Part shown: positions 11,945 through 23,582 of the stretch, piece by piece | Layout of the letters: the number at the start of each line of letters is the position of its first letter | Position numbering within the stretch: the stretch's first letter is position 1 | From: Blattamonas nauphoetae | Lineage: Eukaryota; Preaxostyla; Oxymonadida | Assembly: GCA_033064195.1 (NCBI GenBank) | Contig: JARBJD010000429.1 | Span: 1 to 53,008 of the forward strand | Direction: 5' to 3' | DNA length: 53,008 nt | The notes under the pieces: model-generated | What the model was told of the DNA's origin: nothing | Database searches by the model: none | Seen by the model: the letters and a program-made list of their open reading frames with translations, nothing else | Position numbers and translations under genes: made by a program

Positions 11945-11972
11945 TTTTTATTTTTTTAATTTGTAGTAAATG
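11945..11972 (+). promoter_or_regulatory. T-rich start signal, polymerase B
   Basis: A TTTATTTTTTTAATTTGTAG tract runs straight into TAAATG at 11970. Copy 3 has the same arrangement before its polymerase. Confidence 0.6.
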
Positions 11973-14914
11973 ACACAACTCTGGAAAGTGAAGGAACAAA
12001 TCAGAGAGGTTAGAGAACTCTTTCCAAACACTCAATTCGCATTTACAGATGGTCGAACATACAAACCTGACAGTCCATACAAGCAACATCACTATTCATT
12101 TCTCCTGGCAATGCTTCAACACCCAGATGTTGGATATCGAAATCCTAATCCAACAGCATATCTTAATATCAATTTAATTCCAAAATTCCTGAACGAAGTG
12201 AGACATCAACGACAAATCGAACAAAGAGCATTGATTCAGAGACAGAATGAACAGAACAACAACGCAATGATGAATGAAGAGGATAAAAACGTCATCATAA
12301 TTGACATGAAAGCAAATCCAAGAGTGAACGAAACTGAATTGAAAAAGCAAGTGTTCAAGATCACACGGAAGCTCAAATCAATTGAGGAGAAGTTGATGGA
12401 TCATTGGATGAAGAATCTGTTGATCATTCAAAAGAAAAATGAACAAATGGAAACAAGAAAAGTGAAGCAATTTGATGGATTCAATGAATGTATCTTACTC
12501 GCTGAACCAAGAGACAAACTTGGATTCAATGAGTGTCTGACAAATGCACGAAAGAAGTTCAAGAAGAATGAGATCGAGAAAGTGAGTGACAATGGAAAAC
12601 CGTATCAGCTGTACTTTCACAACCATCTGAAGAATGTTGAGGAAATCACAACCTTCATCAATGCAGTGTATGAAAAAGAGAAGGATCGTCCATTCAAGAT
12701 CAGTATCGACTTTGGAAAGATCGTTGAAAGAAAAGACAAAGATGAGACACTGTACAATGACTTCAGACCAGAATTGGAGAACACATCGAAGAGTTTCCCA
12801 ACTGTGATCAGAAGTTCAGGAGACATCTCTGAGTATTCGAAGTATGCAATCAATTTGATCAAGGAATCACAAGAGAGAACACTAATGGATACGAAGACAA
12901 TGTACATCGCATTCCACTCCATTCTTGTTGCAGTCTATCGATTCCCAGTTGCAGGAAAAGCCAACACCATTCTAACTGAACACATCAAAACGAGAAATGT
13001 TCGATACATTGATTCCGAGTACAACATCTGCTTCTTTCAAGCACTATCGTTCCTTACACTTCAAGATGTCAAAGGCGAGAAAATCTCAATCAATATGAGG
13101 AACAGTGAAGCCTACAGATTGTTCGCACAATGGATGAATCTCACACATCTGAAGTCTCGACAATTAACTCCACATCTTCAACAATATCCTGGATTTGATA
13201 TTGCATGTGATTTAGAGAGAGCAATGCAAGTATTCAACATCACTGTTCACATTTATGAGTTCGATGAAGACAAGAAGCGGTACTTCCTCAGTCAATCGTA
13301 CATCAACGAGAATGATGATGCAAGAGTTCTTCCACTTCTGATGATTCCGCTCACCGCAACTCTCGTTCATGTGATGTTCATTGTTGATCCTGAGAAACTC
13401 ACTGGATACAAACTCTGTCCATTCTGTCAATCGAGAGGATTCCAAGTGAAGGATACAAACTTCAAGAGATCCTACGAGAAGCATCTTGCCGAATGTAAGG
13501 AACTTGATGGAAAACACATGAAGAAGATCTCACTTGATAAAACACCAAGACCATATGTTCCACATATCCTCAACAATAGAACTTATGAATTTCTGATGGC
13601 ACACAAAAGACAAGACGAATTCAAACCAACGCAGTACTACATCACGTACGATTTCGAAACAATGGAAGATCTCATTCTTGACAATCTCTTCTCTGATGAT
13701 AACACACAGTTGATCTCACACTTGAAACCTCTCTCTGTTGCATCAGCAATCAAAACAAAATCAGGAGTGAAGTCAATCTACTTTGATCTTCGAGATGGAA
13801 ATGACTTTGTGAAGCAATGGATCAGACAGCTCTTCAAATATGCTGAGACAGTACGAGAGAACAATCAATATAAAGATCCAGAGATTCCTTCACAAAATGA
13901 AGTCAGTGTCATTGGATTCAACAGCTCCAGATTTGACATCAATCTCATCTTCCGTGATCTTGTTGACAAGGATTGGAAAGTGGTGAGCTTCCTTGGATCA
14001 ACAACAAAGTACAAACAAGTATTGATCAGACACGAGAAGACACAACAGGTGCTTTGGTTCATCGACATGATGTCGTACACAGGACCTATGACTTTGGATA
14101 ATGCGGTCAAAGCCTTCGGAGGAAACACCACTCTTCAGAAATCTTTCTTTGCATACGAATCATTTGATTCATCTGACTACGACACAGTGTTGAGCAAACA
14201 AGAACCGTTCTCCAAATATGAATTCTATTCGAGTCTGAACAACAGTGAAATGTCAGACAGTGATTACCAATTGTACCTTGATGATTGGAAGAAGCAAGGA
14301 TTCAAGAACAGATGGGAATATCTGAAATTCTACAACATCAGAGACGTCGAATGCATGATTGCACCACTTGATAATCTGATCGATCTGAACTTCCAGTATA
14401 AAGTGGACATGTTGCACAATCTCTCACTGTCAGCTACTGCATCTGCAATCAAGTATGCTTGTGCCTACAAAGACTTTGATATTGATGCCGACTACAACGA
14501 ATGTGACGAATCTGGACCAATCAAGATCACCAAACAATACTGGAAACACAAAGTTGAAGGATACAGGTATCAAGACCAGAAAGCCCATCGCAATACAACC
14601 AACAATGTCACTGAATCAGACTACGACTGGTTTGTTCAACAGTGCAAGAGAGTATGCTACATCTGCAAGAGTCACTTCTCACAAGCAGTCCGACCAACGT
14701 TGGATAGAATCGACAATTCGAAAGGACATTCAAAAGAGAACGTAAAGATCTGCTGTGATTACTGCAACACCTACAAGTCAGACCATGATGAATATCTCAC
14801 AAGATTGAGAATTCAATTGAAGAAGTATTGCATCTGGAAATCATTACCAATGACTCTGACACATGAGCAGACCTATCACAAGCTGAGGGCAGCAGTGACA
14901 GGTGGATTATCTAA

Positions 14915-15166
14915 TAGTAGTGTCACCAATTAGTTCCATGTCAACAATTAGTGCTTTTCTCTGATTTGATAAAGAACATGGCGAATATCAATAGTGTGAA
15001 ATGATAGAGTTGACAAATTCCTCCAGCCTGAGAAAAAGATGATTTACTATGGAATGATCAAAACGATGGGCCCGATCAACATTCACGAAAAAATGAGAGA
15101 AGAGATGCAGTTAATCATGAGAGAAAGTGGGTTTTCAGAGTTATTGGGTAATCTATTTTCATGTTT
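14915..15166 (+). repeat. Left terminal inverted repeat of the pogo-like element
   Basis: 252 bp, identical by eye to the reverse complement of 21840-22091. The match ends sharply after ATTTTCATGTTT. Confidence 0.93.
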
Positions 15167-15291
15167 AAAATGAAGTGAGGTGATAAATGACAGAAAAGAA
15201 AGGGTGAAATGATCCGAAAAGAAATGACAGATGAATGAAGAAAGGAATGGCTGATGACGATGAATGAGAAGGATCACAGCAGTGATGAACA

Positions 15292-17884
15292 GTCGAGGAC
15301 GAAGGGCAACGCGTGGAAACAAGAGTTAGCGGACGAGGACGAAGAGGAACGCGTGGAAACATGAGTTTGCGGACGAGGACGAAGGGCAACGCGTGGAAAC
15401 ATGAGTTTGCGGACGAGGACGAAGGGCGACGGGTGGAAACATGAGTTTGCGGACGAGGACGAAGGGCAACGCGTGGAAACATGAGTTTGCGGACGAGGAC
15501 GAAGGGCAACGCGTGGAAACATGAGTTTGCGGACGAGGACGAAGGGCAACGCGTGGAAACATGAGTTTGCGGACGAGGACGAAGGGCAACGCGTGGAAAC
15601 ATGAGTTTGCGGACGAGGACGAAGGGCTACGCGTGGAAACATGAGTTTGCGGACGAGGACGAAGGGCAACGCGTGGAAACATGAGTTTGCGGACGAGGAC
15701 GAAGGGCAACGCATGGAAACATGAGTTTGCGGATGAGGACGAAGGGCAACGCGTGGAAACATGAGTTTGCGGACGAGGACGAAGGGCAACGCGTGGAAAC
15801 ATGAGTTTGCGGACGAGGACGAAGGGCAACGCGTGGAAACATGAGTTTGCGGACGAGGACGAAGAGGAACGCGTGGAAACATGAGTTTGCGGACGAGGAC
15901 GAAGGGCAACGCGTGGAAACATGAGTTTGCGGACGAGGACGAAGGGCGACGGGTGGAAACATGAGTTTGCGGACGAGGACGAAGGGCAACGCGTGGAAAC
16001 ATGAGTTTGCGGACGAGGACGAAGGGCAACGCATGGAAACATGAGTTTGCGGACGAGGACGAAGGGCAACGCGTGGAAACATGAGTTTGCGGACGAGGAC
16101 GAAGGGCAACGCGTGGAAACATGAGTTTGCGGACGAGGACGAAGGGCTACGCGTGGAAACATGAGTTTGCGGACGAGGACGAAGGGCAACGCGTGGAAAC
16201 ATGAGTTTGCGGACGAGGACGAAGGGCAACGCATGGAAACATGAGTTTGCGGATGAGGACGAAGGGCAACGCGTGGAAACATGAGTTTGCGGACGAGGAC
16301 GAAGGGCAACGCGTGGAAACATGAGTTTGCGGACGAGGACGAAGGGCAACGCATGGAAACATGAGTTTGCGGACGAGGACGAAGGGCAACGCGTGGAAAC
16401 ATGAGTTTGCGGACGAGGACGAAGGGCAACGCATGGAAACATGAGTTTGCGGATGAGGACGAAGGGCAACGCGTGGAAACATGAGTTTGCGGACGAGGAC
16501 GAAGGGCAACGCGTGGAAACATGAGTTTGCGGACGAGGACGAAGGGCAACGCATGGAAACATGAGTTTGCGGACGAGGACGAAGGGCGACGGGTGGAAAC
16601 ATGAGTTTGCGGACGAAGACGAAGGGCGACGGGTGGAAACATGAGTTTGCGGACGAGGACGAAGGGCAACGCGTGGAAACATGAGTTTGCGGACGAAGAC
16701 GAAGGGCAACGCATGGAAACATGAGTTTGCGGACGAGGACGAAGGGCAACGCGTGGAAACATGAGTTTGCGGACGAGGACGAAGGGCAACGCGTGGAAAC
16801 ATGAGTTTGCGGACGAGGACGAAGGGCAACGCATGGAAACATGAGTTTGCGGATGAGGACGAAGGGCAACGCATGGAAACATGAGTTTGCGGACGAGGAC
16901 GAAGGGCAACGCGTGGAAACATGAGTTTGCGGACGAAGACGAAGGGCAACGCGTGGAAACATGAGTTTGCGGACGAGGACGAAGGGCAACGCATGGAAAC
17001 ATGAGTTTGCGGACGAGGACGAAGGGCGACGGGTGGAAACATGAGTTTGCGGACGAAGACGAAGGGCAACGCATGGAAACATGAGTTTGCGGACGAGGAC
17101 GAAGGGCAACGCGTGGAAACATGAGTTTGCGGACGAAGACGAAGGGCAACGCGTGGAAACATGAGTTTGCGGACGAGGACGAAGGGCAACGCATGGAAAC
17201 ATGAGTTTGCGGATGAGGACGAAGGGCAACGCATGGAAACATGAGTTTGCGGACGAGGACGAAGGGCAACGCGTGGAAACATGAGTTTGCGGACGAGGAC
17301 GAAGGGCAACGCGTGGAAACATGAGTTTGCGGACGAGGACGAAGGGCAACGCATGGAAACATGAGTTTGCGGATGAGGACGAAGGGCAACGCGTGGAAAC
17401 ATGAGTTTGCGGACGAGGACGAAGGGCGACGGGTGGAAACATGAGTTTGCGGACGAGGACGAAGGGCAACGCATGGAAACATGAGTTTGCGGACGAGGAC
17501 GAAGGGCAACGCATGGAAACATGAGTTTGCGGACGAGGACGAAGGGCAACGCGTGGAAACATGAGTTTGCGGACGAGGACGAAGGGCAACGCGTGGAAAC
17601 ATGAGTTTGCGGACGAAGACGAAGGGCAACTCCTGGAAACATGAGTTTGCGGACGAGGACGAAGGGCAACGCGTGGAAACATGAGTTTGCGGACGAGGAC
17701 GAAGGGCAACGCGTGGAAACATGAGTTTGCGGACGAGGACGAAGGGCAACGCGTGGAAACATTAGTTTGCGGACGAGGACGAAGGGCAACGCATGGAAAC
17801 ATGAGTTTGCGGACGAGGACGAAGGGCAACTCGTGGAAACATGAGTTTGCAGACGAGGAAGAAAGGCGACACGTAGAAACATGA
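15292..17884. repeat. 40-bp minisatellite, about 65 copies
   Basis: The unit is ATGAGTTTGCGGACGAGGAC plus GAAGGGCAACGCGTGGAAAC. No insertions or deletions are visible over about 2.58 kb; only point variants occur. Because 40 is not a multiple of 3 and the minus strand of the unit has no stop, all three minus frames stay open for hundreds of codons (a Ser/Arg/Pro-rich 40-residue repeat). These frames are by-products of the repeat and I do not call them genes. The last copy, ending near 17884, is more diverged. Confidence 0.95.
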
Positions 17885-19175
17885 CGTGATGCGTCTCATT
17901 TCCTTTAAATCGATGTATAACCTAGTGACGTATTCTTTCTGTCATATCTTGCGATCATGCAACCTTAAGTCCAAGCGACCAACATCTTGGTTCTCCAGCA
18001 TCGTGAATCCGTGTGCGACGAAGCGAGGGGGATCCCTCGACTTTCCAGAGAGGATATCGTGAGGTGGTGAGCGTGCATTCTCGACTCTTTGATTGGAATG
18101 TTCGCCACAATTCCACCGTTTGATTCCCACATACAACTTGTGCAGTTACTGTTCGTCCGCCCAAACGAAGATCCCACGATCACTGCCACCAATCTCCGAA
18201 ATCGATGATCTGTGTTCTCGCCCAATCGCGCGATCTGTCGCAACTGACGAAGCAGTTTCAATTCGGACTGGATGACAAAGCACAGATTCCATGCCTGTCC
18301 GACTTGATTGCTCCTTCGTGCAATTCCAACAAACACACTCTTCAGTAACTCATCCTCCTCCCAACGGTTAACGAAAGGGATGCAGACACCAATCTCCGAG
18401 CTCAGCGAAATCTAATTCGGATCCCTGACACGACCTGGTTGTAATGAGACTTTAGAGTCTTCCCTCGAAGATTGAGGATGTTCGAGATCGACTCCTCATG
18501 TGCGATTGAATCTGGAGCGAGCACGTGTGAATCAAAGACGTTTAAGAGTCGTTGGATTGAGTGAGTGGATTCGAGAGGCAACAGAGACACTCAATACTCT
18601 CCTTGGCGGACCAGAAACTGATTGTGTGAAAGATAATTCAGACTCGTCAGGAAGGAATGGACAACTTGACGACAGAGGAATGGACGCGATGACTGCATCG
18701 ACGCCGGAATGTCTCGACTCAACATTCTTGCTGACTGCGAAGAACATGGTGAACTGCTGGCCGCGTTCAACACGACACACAATCATCTTCGACTGAGTGT
18801 GGATACCTACTCCATTCATGCTGCTGGCAACGACGACGAGAACGCTACCTATAACGTCAAAGACTGAAGAGACTGTGAAGCGATATGGCCTGACTTAGAT
18901 GTTTCAACCGAACAAGTCTATTGAACGATTGCCTTTTCCTTGGAATCAAAACCCCGTAGAAAGAGATGCGCATCAGCAATTCCAGGCACGGATTTTAAGC
19001 GGTGTAGTGTCATACTTCTGCTGTGGGCTTTGACGGCACTGCCCCGGAAAGCAGCAGTTCACTCTACTCACTGGTATCCGGAGATGAAGAGACTGTCAGT
19101 CGTCTGAATGTGGCTCGCGCATCGATCTTCGTGTCGTCACATCGTTGGCTGACATCGACCGACGCTCAAACGAGC
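17885..19175. other. Unrecognised interior sequence of the pogo-like element
   Basis: About 1.3 kb between the minisatellite and the transposase stop. It is less AT-rich than the Polinton genes. Short open frames occur on both strands (18500-18796 plus, 17965-18336 and 18532-18819 minus), but none resembles a family I know and none carries a start signal I can support. It may be captured host sequence. No transposon motif is seen in it. Confidence 0.5.
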
Positions 19176-21796
19176 TCAATCGCTTTCTGAGTCTAGAACG
19201 ATCATCCCTTCAGAATCGACCATGTATCTTGTCTGAGGTTCTCGGCGTCTGTCGTTCAAAGAATTGCTGGTGGAGATTTGACTCTGAGATAGGAATGAAG
19301 TTGGAGGACGAGTTTTTCTTTTCCCTGGTAGTCGGCCATGCATTACGGTCAATAACTGATTTACTCGATTGGAGATGGATTCCGAATCGCTCTCATCTGT
19401 TGACCCCGACAGTGAATCGCCATTATCGGTGGAATTGGGATCAAGGATCGAAGCTACATCGTCAAACTCTTCGTCATGACTGTGACTGAAGGAATCAGAA
19501 GATTCGCTGCTGTCGTCCGGAAGAATTTTCCTTTCACGTGTCACACTCACACTGGACTGGCCTCCACGTCTCTCTGTGAGCTTTTCAAGCTTCCTGAACG
19601 TCATTGCCCTCCTCTTTTCTGTTCTGATCCTGCGTGCAGATTCTTTCTCATCTTTAAGACGTTCACGAGCAGCGAGATGGTCACACCAACAACGAAGGAA
19701 AGATTGATCTGTGAGAACATGTCCACTGATTGGAAATGATGCTGACGGTTTGAGTGGTTTGATTGAGTCGATGTCTTCGACTTGAAATGCGTCCCAGTCA
19801 TCAAGATGACTCGCTTTTATCCGATTGACCCAATTCGGATCAGGAGAATCGTCGGAATTGTCTGGGAACTCATCATCGTCCGTGTTGTGATTGGATCTAG
19901 ACTGTTTCCACTCCTCGAACGACTGCCCTGTATTTCTCAGACTGTTGAGCATTTTTGTTGGAGGCCTGAGGATGAGGCCGCATTTTTCAAACCCTTTTCT
20001 GATATAGTCAGCTTGAAGTGCCTTCGTTACCGCAATGTCGATTTGGTTCATGAAGGTGTTCAATTGTGTCTGGTCCCGTTTGTTCTTTGGGAGGCTGACA
20101 GCCTTTAGAGCTCTCTTCCATTCTTTGTTGACCACCTGGTCTAACGGCTGAAGAAACTCGGATGTGTGAGAAGGCAGCACTATTACGTCAACGTTGCGAG
20201 CAGCTAGCCACGCCATTAGTTCAGGTTGAGAACGGGAATTGTGACCGTCTAAAATGATAAGTGCACGTTCGGAGGACGATAGGTTCTGTAAGTGAGAATC
20301 AGGAAGGAAAGGATGATGTTGGATCAATGGTTGTTCGTTCATCATCAGTCCCATTTGTCCGCCAACACTTCCTGTCAGCGTCTGTTCGTTCCTCATCAGT
20401 CCCATTTGTCCGCCAACACTTCCTGTCAGCGTCTGTTCGTTCCTCATCAGTCCCATTTGTCCGCCAACACTTCCTGTCAGCGTCTGTTCGTTCCTCATCA
20501 GTCCCATTTGTCCGCCAACACTTCCTGTCAGCGTCTGTTCGTTCCTCATCAGTCCCATTTGTCCGCCAACACTTCCTGTCAGCGTCTGTTCGTTCCTCAT
20601 CAGTCCCATTTGTCCGCCAACACTTCCTGTCAGCGTCTTTCTCAAGTTCGTCGATTCAACTTGCTCTTCCTCCTCTTTCTTCTGACTCGTCGTTTCCCCA
20701 TTCTGCCTTCCTTCGCCTCTGTCGTCTGGACACGTCCCCCTTCTGTCACGATTCTCTTTTCCATTCTCTCCTTTCTTTTGAGGAGGCAACCACGCATAGG
20801 GAACATAATCCATTTCGATTTCTGAACTTCCTTCAACTCTTTTCCGAGGACTTCGCTTCTTCGGACTTGCCTTCTCCTGCGCCATTCTCTTCTCGTGTTC
20901 GTAATGCTCAGCAATGTGATCTTGTCTGACACGTTCTATCTCTGGGTACACTTGTGTCTTGAGAATCCAAGCGAACGCCTCCTGTGTCATCCAACCTCTA
21001 GGAGTGTGGGTGACCGTATATTTTCTGTACTTGAAATCAATGAGACGTGGTATGTCCATATCTGGGGGAAAGAGTTAATGAATTTTGAAAGAGAGGTCGG
21101 AGGCGGCGCATACGAACAACGCCGTCATCTTGGACATAGGTTTGGTTTCGATAACGTAGAATTTGCCGCTTCGTGTTGAGCCAATGCACTTTGATGGTCG
21201 GAATGCTTTGGATTGTAGGCTGGTCTCATCCATTTGGAGGATGAGATCAGGGTGGTAGCGATGTGTTTCCACCAGTTTGAGTAGTTTTTGAAGGAACGGA
21301 ACAACGTTGTTGAGTGTTGAGGCGTTGAATCGTGCCTCATCGATTGGAGTTGGTACGATTGAGCGAACGGACGTGTGGCGTTTTAGGAATCGATAAATCC
21401 ACGTTCGGCAGGGATAGCGAAGAGTTGATGAAACCGTCCCTCGACGAAGTCGAATTCGATAGGCCTCGAAAATAATCAAAAAAAGAACCAGACCAATTTT
21501 TGGACTTTCTTATATGTTGGATAATTTTCATTAAACTCTCTCCGCTGGATGGCTTCTAGAAGAGTTTCTTCTTCCCTGTTCGTCAGATAGGGAGGATTTC
21601 CTACGATCCCGGGCTCACGGCCCTCCATGAGCGCTCGTGCTCTTCGCTTTTCTTGCATTTTCTTTGCATTTGGAGATTGAATCGATGATCTTTGTCTTTT
21701 ATACTTGAAAATTGGAGTGTGCGAGATGGAATCTGACGTTGGATCGTCTATATAACTGGTATCAGACATGAGAGACAGAATCGTTCCCTTAATCAC
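19176..21796 (-). pseudogene. Pogo/Tigger-like transposase (CENP-B HTH plus DDE_1)
   Basis: Cuts and pastes the element, by family knowledge. The N-terminal part (21796-21476) has a basic region and a CENP-B-type helix-turn-helix start (LTNREEETLLEAIQRREF). The next part (21479-21075) completes that domain (TWIYRFLKRH) and has the first catalytic Asp in LILQMDETSL. The last part (from 21059) begins near PRLIDFKYRK, has GWMTQEAFAWIL, six in-frame 17-residue repeats, then the second Asp in LIILDGHNSR and the third in FLQPLDQ with 35 residues between (DD35D). A long acidic Ser-rich tail ends at 19176. Two interruptions are visible: a frame change next to a run of seven T near 21,480, and a single in-frame TAA near 21,085. 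So it is probably inactive, unless one is an intron or a recoded codon. Confidence 0.85.
20330..20636 (-). repeat. 51-bp in-frame tandem repeat inside the transposase, six copies
   Basis: Each 51-bp unit encodes 17 residues (TLTGSVGGQMGLMRNEQ) and keeps the frame. Five copies are identical or nearly so; the outermost (20330-20380) differs slightly. It lies between the first and second catalytic Asp, in a Lys/Glu-rich linker region. Confidence 0.92.
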
Positions 21797-21839
21797 TGAA
21801 TTTTAGATAAATATGTAAAAAGTGACATGCATTACTATC

Positions 21840-22091
21840 AAACATGAAAATAGATTACCCAATAACTCTGAAAACCCACTTTCTCTCATGATTAACTGCA
21901 TCTCTTCTCTCATTTTTTCGTGAATGTTGATCGGGCCCATCGTTTTGATCATTCCATAGTAAATCATCTTTTTCTCAGGCTGGAGGAATTTGTCAACTCT
22001 ATCATTTCACACTATTGATATTCGCCATGTTCTTTATCAAATCAGAGAAAAGCACTAATTGTTGACATGGAACTAATTGGTGACACTACTA
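21840..22091 (-). repeat. Right terminal inverted repeat of the pogo-like element
   Basis: 252-bp mirror of 14915-15166, starting AAACATGAAAATAGATTACC and ending GGTGACACTACTA, followed by the TAA of the presumed target duplication. Confidence 0.93.
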
Positions 22092-23563
22092 TAATGTTCA
22101 ACATAGACAGAACATCAAAAACGTGACACCAATCAATCACTTCAAGTTCGAAAACGGTAAGGTTATTTCCACTGATACAGAACATAAAATGACTCATGTC
22201 TGCGGCGTTGACTTCAATTCACTTTATCCAAGTGCTTTCTCATCAATCAAGAACAAGAACAATCCATACACCAAACACAGAATGTTCATGCCAGGACGAT
22301 GCTTATTCACCGCAACAGGAGACAAAGAATGTCGGGAGATCATAGAGGACAAGAACCAGAAGACACTGTTTGTTGCTGAACTGAAAGGACACATCGACGA
22401 GAAATCCATAAATGATTTCATTAACTTCCCACCAATCTTCAGAAACATCATTGTCAATACGACAGAAGAGAACATTGGAGAGAAGACGTATTCGTTGATG
22501 AAGAAACATGGATTGAAGACTGATGACAAACAAAGAAAGCTGACCCAACTCTTGAGCACACACGATCAGTATATGTTCTTTTCGACATACTATCTGTGGT
22601 TCCTCATCGACTACTGTCACTTCATTGTGGACGACGTTAAGAGTGTGATGGTATTCTCGAGACATGCTGGATTTGAACCATTTGTGACATCGTTCATGAA
22701 TGATCGAATTGAAGCAGTGAAGGTTGGAAATAAAGGAAAGGAACAATTCTGTAAGACCAACTTGAATGGAAGTTACGGATATGATGGAATGAACACTGAG
22801 AAGTACAACTCAATCACAATCTGCAATGAGAAGAGAACATACTTGAAACAAATGATGAAAGGATTTGTGGCAACAAGAGAAATCAATGAGGACAACTACA
22901 TCGTGATCGAAGATAGAGAGAAAGCATCGTGCAAGACATGTCTGCAGGAAGCGGTGTTCACACTCGACAATGCCAAGTTCTGGTATCTGAATTTCATCTA
23001 CAATTTCATGTACAAGTGTCTTGACATGAACAAGATTCACTTCTGTGAGGGAGACACTGACTCTGCTTATTGGGCAATTGCCGGTGATCCGAATGCTGGA
23101 ATTCATCAACAGTTTGAACACGTGATTGCTGACAAGGAATTCTACGATGCTCACAAATATGAATGGTTTCCCAATCCTGAAAAAGGAGTTGATGATGAGA
23201 AGAAACTGTTGGGATTAGCAATTGAAAAGGAAGGTGAACAGATGATCTGTCTTGCACCCAAGTGTTACTCGCTCGATGAGAAATGCAAAATCAAAGGAGT
23301 GTCTCTGAAGAAAACAAACATCACGAGTGACGATTATGTGAAGTGCCTGAATGGAGAGAAAACTGTGACAACAACCTTGAACTTTCAAACGAGAAGAGCT
23401 CACACTGACGATGACAGCAATGGATTTGAGATTGCGAAAATACAACAGCAAAAACTCAGTCTCAGTGGAATACATCTGAAGGCAATCGTACTTGAAAATG
23501 AATCGTGTCCTCCATTCATTCATGGACTGAAAGCTACTGATTATATAATTGAATAAACACAAA

Positions 23564-23582
23564 CTTTATTTTTGTAGAAATG
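23564..23582 (+). promoter_or_regulatory. T-rich start signal, integrase
   Basis: CTTTATTTTTGTAGAAATG, in the 23-bp gap behind the polymerase stop. Identical in copy 1; copy 3 has TATAAATG at the same place. Confidence 0.6.

Larger units (their letters stand above)
14915..22091 (-). mobile_element. Pogo-like DNA transposon (Tc1/mariner superfamily), 7.2 kb
   Basis: Inserted in the polymerase gene. The empty site is seen in copy 1 and in copy 3. The ends begin TAGTAGTGTCACCAATTAGT and form a perfect 252-bp inverted repeat. Flanking TAA (14912-14914 and 22092-22094) fits a short TA-containing target duplication; the exact 2-4 bp boundary is ambiguous because the ends themselves contain TA. The interior holds a 65-copy minisatellite, about 1.3 kb of unrecognised sequence and a minus-strand transposase with a CENP-B/pogo-type DDD catalytic domain. 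Perfect long terminal repeats and insertion into a young Polinton point to very recent movement. Confidence 0.93.
11970..23556 (+). pseudogene. Protein-primed DNA polymerase B, split by a pogo-like transposon (copy 2)
   Basis: Replicates the element from its ends with a protein primer, by family knowledge. Domains in order: a long N-terminal region; an OTU-like stretch (DSEYNICFFQALSF, near residue 345, with a possible partner His in LVHVMF near 463); a C2HC-type zinc finger (CPFC ... H ... C, about 483-510); exonuclease motifs DFET (~561), NSSRFD (~650), YNIRDVE (~787); an HNH-like cluster (CYIC, LDRID, CCDYCN, ~896-940). The transposon at 14915-22091 then splits the gene. Polymerase motifs DFNSLYPS, NLNGSYGYD and GDTDS follow, ending at a TAA 23 bp before integrase. 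The first ATG behind the T-rich signal is the start. The rest of the gene looks whole apart from the insertion. Confidence 0.92.

Noticed and set aside
15326-17882. Very long minus-strand frames (560-807 residues) of Ser/Arg/Pro-rich repeats
   Set aside because: They follow from a stop-free 40-bp unit read in three frames; all three frames are open at once, and no start signal or unique sequence is present.
15292-17884. CRISPR array
   Set aside because: The repeats are directly adjacent with no unique spacers, and the context is a eukaryotic transposon.
21062-21113. Spliceosomal intron in the pogo-like transposase
   Set aside because: GT-AG ends and a C-rich acceptor are present, but removal would not keep the frame of the following catalytic part.
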